Shown here one piece after another: positions 9,760 to 19,457 of a stretch of 64,000 nt of DNA; the stretch's first letter is position 1, and every line of letters starts with the position of its first letter. Under the pieces are notes generated by a model. That model had not been told where the DNA came from. It was given only the letters and a program-made list of their open reading frames with translations, and ran no database searches. Origin of the DNA: Devosia aurantiaca. Lineage in GTDB: Bacteria > Pseudomonadota > Alphaproteobacteria > Rhizobiales > Devosiaceae. A program made the position numbers and the translations under genes. The stretch lies in contig NZ_JAALFG010000001.1 in the NCBI RefSeq assembly GCF_011058215.1, positions 1,245,001-1,309,000 on the forward strand, given 5' to 3'.

Positions 9760-11150
9760 GGCTTTGTCTCCGCGAAGGCTGCGAGAATGCGCACCCAGGA
9801 TCGGATGCCTTTGTGAAAGCTTGAGAGGTCGTATTTTTCGTTGGGACTATGGATGCGATTGTCGAAACGGCCAAAGCCGATCAGTAGCGCATCCATGCCC
9901 AGCCGCTGCTTGAATTCACCAAGGATCGGGATCGAGCCGCCGGTGCCGGCAAGCGCCGTCTCGCGACCCCATTCGTCGGTAAGCGCTGCGCGCGCCGCGT
10001 TCAAAAGCGCGCCGTCGAGCGGCATGGCCTGGGCAGGCGCCGCAGCATAGGCCTTGAACGCCACCGTGCAATCGGGTGGCAGAAGGCTTTTCACATAGTC
10101 GCGGAAAAGCTGCCTTATGCGGTGCGGATACTGGCCGGCAACCAGCCGGAAGCTCAGCTTTGCGCTAGCCTGAGCCGGAATAACCGTCTTAAAGCCATCG
10201 CCAGTATAGCCCGACCAGACCCCGTTGATCTCGCAGGTCGGCCGCGCCCAAACCTGCTCCAGCACCGAGCGACCACTTTCGCCGGCGGGTGTTTTCAGTC
10301 CAACATCGGACAGGAATTTTTCGGCATCGAAGGGCAGTCGGTTCCATTGCTCAACGACCTCCGACGGCAGGTTCGCCACCCCATCGTAGAAGCCCGGTAT
10401 GGCGACACTGCCATCCTCATCGTTCCGCAGCTTGCCGATAACACTGCCGATGACCTGCGCGGCATTGCGCGCCGCACTGCCGAACATGCCCGAATGCAGG
10501 TCCCGATCGCCGCAGTTTATAGTGAACTCTTCCGACACGAAGCCGCGCCACATCGTGGTAATGGCCGGTGTGTCGCGGTCCCACATATCGGTGTCGCAGA
10601 CCAGCATGACGTCCGCTCTTAGGTCCTCGCCATGCTGTTCAAGAAACGGGCCAAGGCTCGGGCTTCCCGCTTCTTCCTCGCCCTCGAACAACATCGAAAC
10701 CTGGATCGGCAGCGAACCGGTTTCCGCCTTCCACGCCCGGCAAGCCTCGATAAAGGTCAGCAGCTGGCCTTTGTCATCGGAAGCGCCGCGGCCAAGAATG
10801 TGGGTCTCGCCATCCGGCTGCGGGGAAAGCGACGGTTCGAAGGGCGCCGTGTTCCAGAGGTTGAGAGGATCAACCGGTTGGACGTCGTAGTGCCCATAAA
10901 ACAGCACATGCGGCCCCTCGGTGGCAGGGCCATGGGCCACGACCATGGGGTGGCCTGCGGTGTCGCGCACGCTGGCATCGAAATCGAGAGCCGACAGCTG
11001 ATCCCGCAGCCACTCGGCGGCGCGCCGGCAGTCCGATGCATACTGCGCTTCGGTCGACACCGACGGAATACGGATCAGCTCGAACAGCCGGTCGAGACTG
11101 GCAGGGATGTCGGCGTCGACATGGGCGAGGATGCGGTCAAGCTGGGTCAT
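9756..11150 (-). CDS. M20 family dipeptidase/carboxypeptidase
   Basis: 464 residues from the ATG at 11150, preferred over a longer frame because the family motifs then lie at their usual distance. Metal and catalytic motifs are GHYDVQPVD (86-94), RGASDDKG (121-128) and EGEEEAGS (156-163), as in the M20 peptidases related to carnosinase and PepV-like enzymes. A dimerisation domain follows around [16 protein letters not shown]. It would cleave a dipeptide or an amide-linked amino acid in the cytosol. It overlaps both neighbours (14 bases upstream, 4 downstream), so it is co-translated with a deaminase on each side. Confidence 0.92.
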   Translation of the reverse strand: MTQLDRILAHVDADIPASLDRLFELIRIPSVSTEAQYASDCRRAAEWLRDQLSALDFDASVRDTAGHPMVVAHGPATEGPHVLFYGHYDVQPVDPLNLWNTAPFEPSLSPQPDGETHILGRGASDDKGQLLTFIEACRAWKAETGSLPIQVSMLFEGEEEAGSPSLGPFLEQHGEDLRADVMLVCDTDMWDRDTPAITTMWRGFVSEEFTINCGDRDLHSGMFGSAARNAAQVIGSVIGKLRNDEDGSVAIPGFYDGVANLPSEVVEQWNRLPFDAEKFLSDVGLKTPAGESGRSVLEQVWARPTCEINGVWSGYTGDGFKTVIPAQASAKLSFRLVAGQYPHRIRQLFRDYVKSLLPPDCTVAFKAYAAAPAQAMPLDGALLNAARAALTDEWGRETALAGTGGSIPILGEFKQRLGMDALLIGFGRFDNRIHSPNEKYDLSSFHKGIRSWVRILAAFAETKP

Positions 11151-12468
11151 GGCTCTCGTCGATGCGGCGCATTTCGGCCTTGAAGGAATTGGCGATCTGA
11201 ACGGCGTCACGCACGGCGCCGACAGGGTCGAGCGTTTCCAGCTGCCGATTCCGCATCAGCCATCGACCGGCGACCATCGAATGGGTGACGTCACTGGGCA
11301 TCGCAGCAAAGACCAGCAGCGAATAGGGATCGTAGATCGGGTGAAGACGCGGCGCGGCGAGGTTGATGCGGATGAGGTCAGCCTGCTTGCCCACCTCGAG
11401 CGAACCGGTCTTGAGGTTAAGGCTCAGCACCCGGGCGCCCTCGATGGTCGCCATTCGCACCACTTCAACCGCCGGCAGCGGCTTGCGCGAACCGCCCAGA
11501 AGCTTGGCGAACATCGAGACCGGCGCAAACTGGGAGAAGAGATCGAGCGTATTGCCGCTCATCGCGCCGTCGCTGCCGATGCCGACGGGTAGGCCCGCAT
11601 TGCGCATCTTTTCCACCGGCGAAATTCCTCGGCCTGCCTTGCCGTTGGAGCGCGGATTGGTCGCGACGCAGATCTGCGCTTCACTCATCATGGTGATGTC
11701 GGCGTCGTCGAGCTGCAGGCAATGCGCGGCGATGAGATTGGGTTTGAGGAGCCCCGCATCGCGCGTCACCGCGACCGTGCTCTGACCATGCGTTTTTCGC
11801 GCCCATTCCACTTCCAGCGTGCTTTCCGCCAGATGCATCTGCACCGGAACATCCGGGTTGGCAAGCGACCAGTCGGCGATACGCTCCATGACGGCGCGGC
11901 CGGTAGAGTAGGGCGCATGCGGCGCGATCGAGGGCGTCACCAGGGGATGATCGCGGTAGCGATCGACCAGGTCCTCCACCAAGGCAAAACCCTGGTTGAA
12001 AGTCTTGTGGTCCGGCGGATCGAAATCGGCCAGCGTCTGCCCGACGATGGCGCGCAACCCTGCGCGATCGCAGACTTCTGCTACCTCGGTTTCGAAATAA
12101 TACATGTCTGCGACGGTGGTCACGCCGCCTTGGATCATTTCGACAGCCGACAGGGTCGAGCCGATCCGCACCATCTCGGCCGTAACGAATTTGCGCTCGA
12201 GCGGCAGGATGTAGCGATAAAGCCGGTCATCCACGTCTTCGGCGAGGCCGCGGAAAACCGACATACCCATGTGGCAGTGGGTGTTCACCATGCCCGGCAT
12301 GACGATGTCGCCGCCGCAATCGATGATCTCGGCGCCAGCAATTGAGGGCGGAGGGCCAGACCCCATTCCGGTTATGGTCGAACCGTCGATCTGCACCCAG
12401 CCCGGATTGTGCTCGCTCAGAGTGTCGTCGAGCGTCAAAACCCAGGCATTGGTGAGAAGGATCGTCAT
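11137..12468 (-). CDS. Amidohydrolase/deaminase of the TrzN-SAH deaminase (MtaD) type
   Basis: 443 residues from the ATG at 12468, which overlaps the stop of the ATPase gene (ATGA); this start fits better than a GTG or ATG further upstream. PGMVNTHCHMGMSVFRGLAED (the HxH metal pair at about residues 64-66), then APHAPYS, HLAES and GSDGAMSGN make up the metal site of the cytosolic deaminase clade that includes 5-methylthioadenosine/S-adenosylhomocysteine deaminase, guanine deaminase and atrazine chlorohydrolase. The exact substrate is open; a purine-like heteroaromatic amine is the reasonable guess. It is the fifth gene of the leftward operon. Confidence 0.88.
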   Translation of the reverse strand: MTILLTNAWVLTLDDTLSEHNPGWVQIDGSTITGMGSGPPPSIAGAEIIDCGGDIVMPGMVNTHCHMGMSVFRGLAEDVDDRLYRYILPLERKFVTAEMVRIGSTLSAVEMIQGGVTTVADMYYFETEVAEVCDRAGLRAIVGQTLADFDPPDHKTFNQGFALVEDLVDRYRDHPLVTPSIAPHAPYSTGRAVMERIADWSLANPDVPVQMHLAESTLEVEWARKTHGQSTVAVTRDAGLLKPNLIAAHCLQLDDADITMMSEAQICVATNPRSNGKAGRGISPVEKMRNAGLPVGIGSDGAMSGNTLDLFSQFAPVSMFAKLLGGSRKPLPAVEVVRMATIEGARVLSLNLKTGSLEVGKQADLIRINLAAPRLHPIYDPYSLLVFAAMPSDVTHSMVAGRWLMRNRQLETLDPVGAVRDAVQIANSFKAEMRRIDESHDPA

Positions 12469-13526
12469 TCCGGCGATAGGATCGTGCACTGTTCGGGGAC
12501 GGGCACGAGCTTGGCGGCAACACCAGGCTCCAGCGGCCGGGTCAGAGGACCGTTGGCAATCAGGGGGCCCGCCGGCGTTTCGGCCTGATATTGATAGGCG
12601 CGCCCGAGATAGGTGCGCAGCCCGAGCGTTGCCGGAATGCCTTCCATGGCGGCATTGTCGGTGACCTGGAGGCCATCGGCCCGGCAGGCCAGGATGAAGC
12701 GATCCGGAATATCACCGAACTGCTCAAGCCCGAGCGTCAGGCGAACCCCGCCCGCCATCTCGGCTGTGATCTTTGCGCCATCGCGCTCCACCACCGTCAT
12801 GGGGATAAGGTTTTCGAAGCCGACAAATCGCGCCACGAAGGCATTGGCCGGGCGCTGGTAGAGCCGCTCGGGCGTGTCGAGCTGCATGATGCGACCCGCA
12901 TGCATGATGGCGACGCGATCCGAGATGGAAAACGCCTCTTCCTGGTCATGGGTGACATAGACCGAGGTCGTGCCATTGGCCCGCTGCAGCTGGCGGATCT
13001 CGACGCGCATGTCGATACGTAGCTTGGCATCAAGATTGGAAAGGGGCTCGTCGAACATTAGGAGAGGCGGCTCGATCACGAGGGCACGCGCCAGGGCGAC
13101 GCGCTGCTTCTGACCACCCGAGAGGGCGCCGGGCAGGCGGTCGGCAAGATGGGCGAGGCCCACCCGCTCCAGCATGGCGGTGACGCGCTTGGTCTTCGCT
13201 TCCCCGGAAATACCGCGCTGCTTGAGACCAAAGCCGACATTGTCCGCCACCGACAGGTGCGGAAAGAGCGCATAGTTCTGGAACACGAGGCCGATGTCGC
13301 GCTGGTGTGGCGGCAGGCGGGTGAGGTCGCGGCCGCCCAGTGTAATGGTGCCCGAAGTTGGCTGCAGGAAGCCGGCGACGAGCCTCAGGGTCGTGGTCTT
13401 GCCGCAGCCGGAGGCGCCGAGCAGGGAGACGAGTTCGCCTTCGCCGACGGCAAGCGAGAGGTCTTCCAGCACTTTGGTGGTGCCGTAATGCGCGGAAATG
13501 GAATCGAGGGTAAGGGAGTGGGTCAT
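12465..13526 (-). CDS. ABC transporter ATP-binding protein (PotA/FbpC type)
   Basis: 353 residues from the ATG at 13526. Walker A is GASGCGKTT (37-45), the ABC signature LSGGQKQR (136-143) and Walker B LLMFDE (155-160), followed by a C-terminal TOBE-like region from about residue 240. This is the ATPase class that serves polyamine, iron and sulfate-type importers. It ends in the amidohydrolase start and follows the PotC-like permease by four bases. Its placement in one operon with four hydrolases implies that the imported solute is the substrate of one of them. Confidence 0.95.
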   Translation of the reverse strand: MTHSLTLDSISAHYGTTKVLEDLSLAVGEGELVSLLGASGCGKTTTLRLVAGFLQPTSGTITLGGRDLTRLPPHQRDIGLVFQNYALFPHLSVADNVGFGLKQRGISGEAKTKRVTAMLERVGLAHLADRLPGALSGGQKQRVALARALVIEPPLLMFDEPLSNLDAKLRIDMRVEIRQLQRANGTTSVYVTHDQEEAFSISDRVAIMHAGRIMQLDTPERLYQRPANAFVARFVGFENLIPMTVVERDGAKITAEMAGGVRLTLGLEQFGDIPDRFILACRADGLQVTDNAAMEGIPATLGLRTYLGRAYQYQAETPAGPLIANGPLTRPLEPGVAAKLVPVPEQCTILSPE

Positions 13527-13530
13527 AAGA

Positions 13531-14319
13531 TCATTTGGCCAGGAAGGTGAGGCCGAGCGTACGCTCGACAACGGCCATCACGGCCACGGTAAGGATCATC
13601 AACAGCACCGAAACCGAAGCCACGGTGGGATCGAAGAACTGCTCCATATGCGCGAGCAATTGGATGGGAAGGGTCGAAAGCCCCGGCCCCGTCAAGAAGA
13701 TCGAGATGGAGACGTCGTTGATCGAGGTGATGAAGGCGAGAATGAAGGCCGCGATGACGCCGGAGCGCACGTTCGGCAAAAGCACGGTGAAAAAGGTCTT
13801 GAGCGGTGGCGAGCCCAAGCTGATCGCCGCTTCTTCGATGGAGAAATCGAATGAGGCCAGCGAGGCGCTGATCACCCGCACCACATAGGGCAAGACGATC
13901 AGCGCATGCCCGAACAGCAGCGAGAGGTAGATCGGCGAGTTGAACTGAACGGCAACGTTCTTGAGCAGCGAAAAGCCCAGCACCAGCTCGGGCACCAGCA
14001 CGGGCAGGATGAACAGCGTCGACAGCCACCCCGGCAGCTGGATGCGATGGCGATTGAGCGCATAGGCGGCCGGAATGCCGATGATCAGGGCGATCGTCGT
14101 CGATAAAAGTGCGATCTGCAGGCTCGTCAGGATCGTGCGGCGGAAAGCATCGATGGCAAAAATGTTCTCGAACCAGCGCAGCGACAGGCCTTGCGGCGGA
14201 AAGGTCAGGTAGGTCGTGTCGCTGAGCGCCGCGCCAAGAACGATGATCAGCGGACCGACCAGGAACATGAAGACCAGCGCGGTGCCGGCAATGAGCAAGG
14301 GATGGATATTGCGGGTCAT
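13531..14319 (-). CDS. ABC transporter permease (PotC type)
   Basis: 262 residues from the ATG at 14319, whose T is shared with the stop of the preceding permease gene. Six hydrophobic helices are apparent and the EAA loop reads IEEAAISLGSPPLKTFFTVLLP, as in PotC/YdcV-like permeases of polyamine and related importers. The longer upstream reading frame is Arg/His-rich shadow sequence and was rejected as a start. It should pair with the permease at 14319-15143. Confidence 0.93.
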   Translation of the reverse strand: MTRNIHPLLIAGTALVFMFLVGPLIIVLGAALSDTTYLTFPPQGLSLRWFENIFAIDAFRRTILTSLQIALLSTTIALIIGIPAAYALNRHRIQLPGWLSTLFILPVLVPELVLGFSLLKNVAVQFNSPIYLSLLFGHALIVLPYVVRVISASLASFDFSIEEAAISLGSPPLKTFFTVLLPNVRSGVIAAFILAFITSINDVSISIFLTGPGLSTLPIQLLAHMEQFFDPTVASVSVLLMILTVAVMAVVERTLGLTFLAK

Positions 14320-15143
14320 CAGGCGGTCATCGGGTTGAGGCGGCGGGCCATGGCGTTCATCGCCGCAACGATGGCGATGGTGATGACGACCATGACGGCG
14401 GCGATGGTGGAGGCGGCGACCCAATCGAAGGTGACCATTGCCTGCTGGTACATCAGCGTTCCCATCATCATCACCTGTTCGCCGCCCAGAAGCTGCGGCG
14501 TGGCATAAGAGGTAAAGCTTCCCGTAAAGACCAGCACGGCGCCGACGATAAGGCCCGGAACCGCAAGGGGCAGGGTGACCTGCATAAAGGTCGCCGAGGG
14601 CTTTGCACCAAGCGAGGACGAGGCCTGGATCAGATCGTCTGGAATGGATTCCAGCACGCCGACAAGCGTCAGGATCATCAGCGGCACGAAGAGGTAGACC
14701 ATGGCCACGATCACCGCGCCCTGCGTATAGAGCATCTGGAACGGCTCGGTGATCAGTCCGAGACTGATCAGGGTCGAGTTGAGGATGCCGTTCTTGCCAA
14801 GAATAATGAGCCAGGCAAAGGAGCGGACGACGACGCCCGTCAGCAACGGAAACACCGCGGCGATGATCAGGATGGATTTGAGCCAGCCCGGCGCGCGCGA
14901 GACGACATAGGCCGTCAGAAATCCGATCACCAAAGCGATCACGGTGACGGCCAGCGATACTTGGATAGTGCGAAACAGCACGGCGCGACGAAAGCCGCTG
15001 CCGAAAAATGCAGCATAGGTGGCAAAGGGCCCGCCGGGCGTCGTGAATGTGGTGACGATCGTCGCCAGCACCGGCAGAACAAGAAATACCACGACCAACA
15101 GCGTGGCAGGGGAGGCCTGAGTCCAGCCGGCGAAACGTTTCAT
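14319..15143 (-). CDS. ABC transporter permease (PotB type)
   Basis: 274 residues, six membrane helices, with the ATPase-contact loop DDLIQASSSLGAKPSATFMQ at about residues 168-187. It resembles PotB/YdcU-like permeases. It follows the binding-protein gene by 55 bases and shares one base with the next permease. With the PotC-type partner, the PotA-type ATPase and the upstream binding protein it makes a complete importer. Confidence 0.93.
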   Translation of the reverse strand: MKRFAGWTQASPATLLVVVFLVLPVLATIVTTFTTPGGPFATYAAFFGSGFRRAVLFRTIQVSLAVTVIALVIGFLTAYVVSRAPGWLKSILIIAAVFPLLTGVVVRSFAWLIILGKNGILNSTLISLGLITEPFQMLYTQGAVIVAMVYLFVPLMILTLVGVLESIPDDLIQASSSLGAKPSATFMQVTLPLAVPGLIVGAVLVFTGSFTSYATPQLLGGEQVMMMGTLMYQQAMVTFDWVAASTIAAVMVVITIAIVAAMNAMARRLNPMTA

Positions 15144-15198
15144 ACTATGGCCTTAAGGAAGAGCGGCGGGGCGGCCGTGGCCACCCCGCCAAGGTCGA

Positions 15199-16232
15199 TT
15201 ACATGCCGAAGATTTCGTTCCAGCGGTCGACCCAACCGCCCTTGGCGGCGTTCATCTTGGCATAGTCGATGCGCTGGAGGCCGGCGATCACGTCGGCACC
15301 ATAGGTCCAGAGCGATGCCTGTTCCGGGGTCAGTTCGACCGAAGTCACGACCGGAGCGTCGACGCCCTGTTCGGCCAGCTGCTGCTGGATTTCGGGCGAC
15401 AGGATGAAGTTGATGAACTCGTAGGCCAGTTCGGGTTCGGCAGCACCGGTCGGGATATTGACGGTGTTGAGCGTTGCGATCGCGCCTTCTTCAAGCTCGG
15501 CCCATTCGACGGTCGGAACGGCTGCCTGGATCTGGCCGAGGGTAAAGTCCTGTGCGACGGCAGCAGTGATCTCGCCGGTCGAGAACAGATTGATCATTTC
15601 CGAGCCGGTATTGTAGTTCTTGACCACGTTCGGCTTGAGCTCTTCGACCGCCGCAAAGGCTGCGTCTTCATCGGCAAAGGCATCGACGCCAGCGTGATCG
15701 CCGGCCTTCATCACGACCATCGGACCGGCCGTGGTGGTGATGCCGGGCAGCGACAGCGAGCCGGCAAGGTCTTCGCGCCAGAGATCTTCCCACGAAGTGA
15801 TCGGGGTCGTGACCTTGGAGGCGTCATAAACGATGCCGACGCGGCCGATCGTGTAAGCGGGGCCGTAGCCCCCTGCGGGTCCTTGGCGAGGTCATAGATG
15901 CCGGCAAGGTTTGGCAGCTTGGCCGGGTCGATTTTCTGGAAGAGGCCGGCTTCGATGCCCTGCTGGCTGAAGCTGTCGGAGAAGTAGGCGACGTCGACGC
16001 CCGCGCCGTTGCGGATCTGGATCTTGTTGAGGCGCTCGCCATTGTTGCCGGTCTCGAACACAATCTCGCAGCCGCACTGCTCGCGGAACGGCGCCAGCAC
16101 GATGGACTCGAGCTTTTCGCCGTTGAAACCCCACCAGGAGATGGTCAGCGTCTTGCCCTGTGCCATTGCCGGGGCAGCAGACAGCATGGCCGTGGCGGAG
16201 ATCGCCAGAGCGGTAACGAAGAACTTGTTCAT
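15199..16232 (-). CDS. Extracellular solute-binding protein (PotD type), frameshifted
   Basis: The N-terminus is a signal peptide (MNKFFVTALAISATAML, then a cut after AMA near residue 24) followed by KTLTISWWGFNGEK, typical of the spermidine/putrescine-type binding proteins. The frame breaks in CCCCC at 15869-15873. Adding one base joins DPQG to GYGPAYTIGRVGIVYDASK and gives about 344 residues, the normal size. It is the first gene of the eight-gene leftward operon and presumably defines its substrate. Polyamine binding is possible from the family, but the downstream deaminases and nucleoside hydrolase suggest a nitrogen-rich base or conjugate. Confidence 0.88.
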
Positions 16233-16288
16233 AGACGGCTTCCTGTTCGCGTCGGCTAGGCACGACGACTGATTGAGAATTATGCTCC

Positions 16289-16315
16289 CCGCCGCAAAGC
16301 CTATTTTTGCGGCGG
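16289..16315. promoter_or_regulatory. Perfect inverted repeat between divergent operons
   Basis: CCGCCGCAAA (16289-16298), seven bases, then TTTGCGGCGG (16306-16315). It lies in the 200-base gap between the divergent start codons at 16232 and 16433. There is no T-tract in the right place on either strand, so it does not look like a terminator. It may be an operator shared by both operons or a hairpin in the leftward leader. Confidence 0.5.
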
Positions 16316-16432
16316 TGCGACTGCAAGCTCAATCTTTAAGCGCGCATCAGCTTTGCACTACATCTATTTGCTTGACCCGATGGGGCGGTCTGACGAGTTT
16401 GCCGGCGAGATCGAGCACGAGAGACCACCCTT

Positions 16433-18299
16433 ATGAGCCAGGCGCCAGAAGACCTCCTGATCAGCGCCGCTGACGAAATCAGAATCCGCCAGAATCTTGC
16501 CCTTGTCGCCTTGGGCCAGCGGCCGGCAACGCGCGCCATCCATGTCGGTCGGCTCCTCGATGTTCACGGCCGCCGCTGGCATGACGACCAGGAAATCATG
16601 GTTTCGGGCCGGCGCATCGCCTGGGTGGGACCGACCGGAAAATACCCCGGCATCGTGGACGAGCGTATCGATCGCTCGCATCTGGCAGCTGTCCCCGGCT
16701 TTGGCGAAGTGCACAAGCACATCGAATCGAGCCACCTGACGCCCGAGTACGAAGCGGCTCTCGTTCTGCCCTTTGGTTGTACCTGGACCTGTGAAGCCAG
16801 CCACGAGTTTTCCAACGTTAATGGGCCGAAAAACCTCGAATTCTGGCTCAAGGCACGTCTCGCCGGCTCGCCCATGAAGATCTTCCCGCTGCCCGGCTCG
16901 GCAGTGCCGCCGACCGCCTATGAATGGGGCGGCGGTCACTTCGGCTATGATGAACAACGTGACTTTCTTTCCAGCCAGTTGATGGTGGCCGGCCTCGACG
17001 AAGTCATGGACTGGCCTGCCGTCTGGAACCCGGAAAACCCGTCCTATGAGCGACTCTGGGGCATGATCGGCGCCACTTTCGAACAACGCGGCGTCGTCGA
17101 AGGTCACGCGGCCGGCATGCGCGCCATCGACGATATCAACGCCTTCGCCGCAGCCGGCATGGCCTCCGACCACGAAGCCTGGACCCCTGAGGAAGTCGCA
17201 GACAAGCTCCGGCGCGGTCTCTTCATGGAAATTCGCCCGCATTCGCTCAAAGAGATCGTCACCGGTCTGCTGGCGTCCGGCCAGGAGGACTGGTCGCAGT
17301 TCGCGCTCTGCACCGATGATCGGTCCTGCTCCGACACCATGAAGCTGGGCGCCACCGACCACAATGTACGGCTCGCCATCGAGGCGGGCCTCGCGCCCGA
17401 AATCGCCATCCAGCTCGTAACCATCAACCCGGCGCGCCACATGCGCCTTACGCCCTGGGTCGGCTCGATCGCGCCCGGCCGCTTCGCCGATCTGGTCCTT
17501 CTCGACGACGTCCAAACCCTGTCCATCGCCGAAGTCTGGGCCGACGGACAGCAGGTGTCCGAGGGCCGGGACTACGTGGGAGCCCTCCTCAGCATCGACT
17601 GGCCACAATGGGCGACGCAGACCGTCACCATCGATCGCGAAATGACCGCCGACGACTTTGCCATCCACGCGCCCGAGGGCCGGCAAAGCGTCAATGCTGC
17701 GCTGCTGCGGCCATTCCACTGGGCCGACGATTTCATCACCACCGAGCTCTCCGTCCGCGATGGTCTCGTCGAGCGCGACCCTGATCGAAACATCACCAAG
17801 TTCGCCATCGTCGACCGCTTCTCCGGCGAAGGCAAAACCTCGGCCATGTTCTGGCTCGGCACCGGGCCGCGCACCCAAGATACAGCGCTCGCCTGTTCCA
17901 TGGGCCACGACAAGCACAACATCTGGGTGGTCGGCTCCTCCGACGCCGCGATGGCCAAGGCGGTCAACGCCTTGCGGGAAACTCAAGGCGGCTGGGCCTT
18001 GGTGGGGCGCGGCGAACTCCTGGCGACCGTCAAATACGAGGTCGGCGGCCTCATTGACCTGCCGCCCGGCACCCGAACTCGATAAAGAAATGCAGCAGCT
18101 CTACAAGGCTGGCGAAACCATCGACTGGATGTATGAGCCGACCTTCTCGCCGCGCTGGTGGCCTGGCTTTCCCGAACGCCTCGCCTTTGCGACGCTCACC
18201 TGTGCGCCTTGGCGCTGGGTGCTTGTCGCGCCATCGCCGCTTGCGCCCAACGGCTTCGTCAATGTCGCCACCGGAGAGACGCACGATATCGTTTGGTGA
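16433..18299 (+). CDS. Adenine deaminase-like amidohydrolase (divergent), frameshifted
   Basis: About 621 residues after bridging a break near 18054 (an apparent extra T; the join gives GGLMTCRPAPELD). The first metal motif is kept (GEVHKHIESSHLTPEYEAAL), but the usual PHEI segment of Ade reads EASHEFSNVNG, and the N-terminal strand has GFGEVHKH instead of the common GFIDxHxH. CTDDRSCSDTM and the C-terminal MGHDKHNIWVVGSS match the adenine deaminase C-terminal domain. It opens the rightward operon with a nucleoside-type importer. The substrate is probably a purine or a modified adenine; deamination of adenine itself is not certain. Confidence 0.83.
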
Positions 18300-18407
18300 A
18301 CATAAGCGCCTGTTAATCCAGCCATCATTGGCCTTGCCAACAGCCATGCCTTGCCACTTAGATGAGCAGTCGGGAAGCGTGGGCGTTTTTTACACAGATC
18401 GGGAACT

Positions 18408-19408
18408 ATGATGATGGATCAACTTAAACTCGGACGCCGCGCCTTCGTGTCGATGCTGGCCATCGGCACCGCTGTTGCGCTCTCCGGCGCAAGCTTTGCG
18501 CAGGACGTGATCAAGGTCGCCGCCGTCTGGACCGTGCCTGTCGAACAGCAATGGGCGCAAGCCGCCTGCATAACGCGCTGGTCGCGGCGCAGGAGCGCGG
18601 CGAGATCGAATACGTCTATTCCGAAAACACCACCGCCACCGACTATGAGCGCGTCATGCGCGAATATGCCGAGCAGGGCATCGCCCTTTTGATTGGCGAA
18701 GCCTTCGCTGTCGAAGCGCCGGCCCGCGCTGTGGCCGCAGACTATCCCGAGGTCAAGTTCCTGATGGGCTCGTCGCTGCCGCCCGTCGAACCCAACTTTG
18801 CGACCTTCGACAACTTCATCCAAGAGCCGAGCTACCTGACCGGCATGATCGCTGGCGCCAAGACCGAGTCCAACGTCATCGGCATGGTCGGCGGCTTTGC
18901 CATCCCGGAAGTCAACCGCCTCATGAACGCCTTCATGGCCGGCGCTCTTTCCGTCAATCCAGAAGCCAAGTTCTCGATCAGCTTCATCAACTCTTGGTAC
19001 GATCCGCCGAAGGCCAAGGAAGCTGCCTTCGCCATGGTCGATGCTGGCGCAGACATTCTCTACGCCGAGCGTTTCGGCGTTTCCGATGCCGCCAAGGAAC
19101 GCGGCATCCTCGCCATCGGCAACGTCATCGACACCGCAGCCGATTATCCCGGCACCATCCTCGCCAGCGCTCTTTGGCATGGCGAGCCGATGATCGACAA
19201 AGCCATTGCCGATGTGAAGGCCGGTTCCTTCACCGCCACCGATTACGGCATCTATGCCTTCATGGAATATGGTGGCTCGAGCGCCGTCTATGACGAGGCT
19301 CTGGCTGGTCCAGAAGCCGTAGCCGCCGCCAAGGCCAAGGAAGCCGAAATCCTCGACGGCAGCTTCAAGGTCGAGATCAACGACGCCGAGCCGTCCTCCA
19401 CCATGTAG
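18408..19408 (+). CDS. BMP-family nucleoside-type ABC binding protein, frameshifted
   Basis: A periplasmic binding protein of the BMP (Med/PnrA) family, known for nucleoside and nucleobase uptake. The signal peptide has a twin-arginine-like LGRRAFVSML followed by a hydrophobic stretch and AQ at about residues 31-32, so Tat export is possible. The frame breaks in GGG at 18553-18555; one added G joins VEQQW to GASRLHNAL and gives about 333 residues. Later segments such as IGMVGGFAIPEVNR and the C-terminal YGGSSAVYD fit the family. It is followed by a hairpin and then the ATPase gene. Confidence 0.9.
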
Positions 19409-19414
19409 TCTTCT

Positions 19415-19442
19415 GCCGGGCATCTTTGGGTGCCCGGCTTTT
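19415..19442 (+). terminator. Intercistronic hairpin with T-tract
   Basis: GCCGGGCA at 19415-19422, an 8-base loop, TGCCCGGC at 19431-19438, then TTTTC. It sits between the binding-protein stop (19408) and the ATPase start (19458). Such partial terminators commonly let the binding protein be made in excess over the membrane parts. Confidence 0.75.
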
Positions 19443-19457
19443 CTTTCTGGGGCGGGC

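Noticed and set aside
16289..16315. The inverted repeat as a terminator
   Set aside because: There is no U-tract following on either strand and it lies upstream of both genes.
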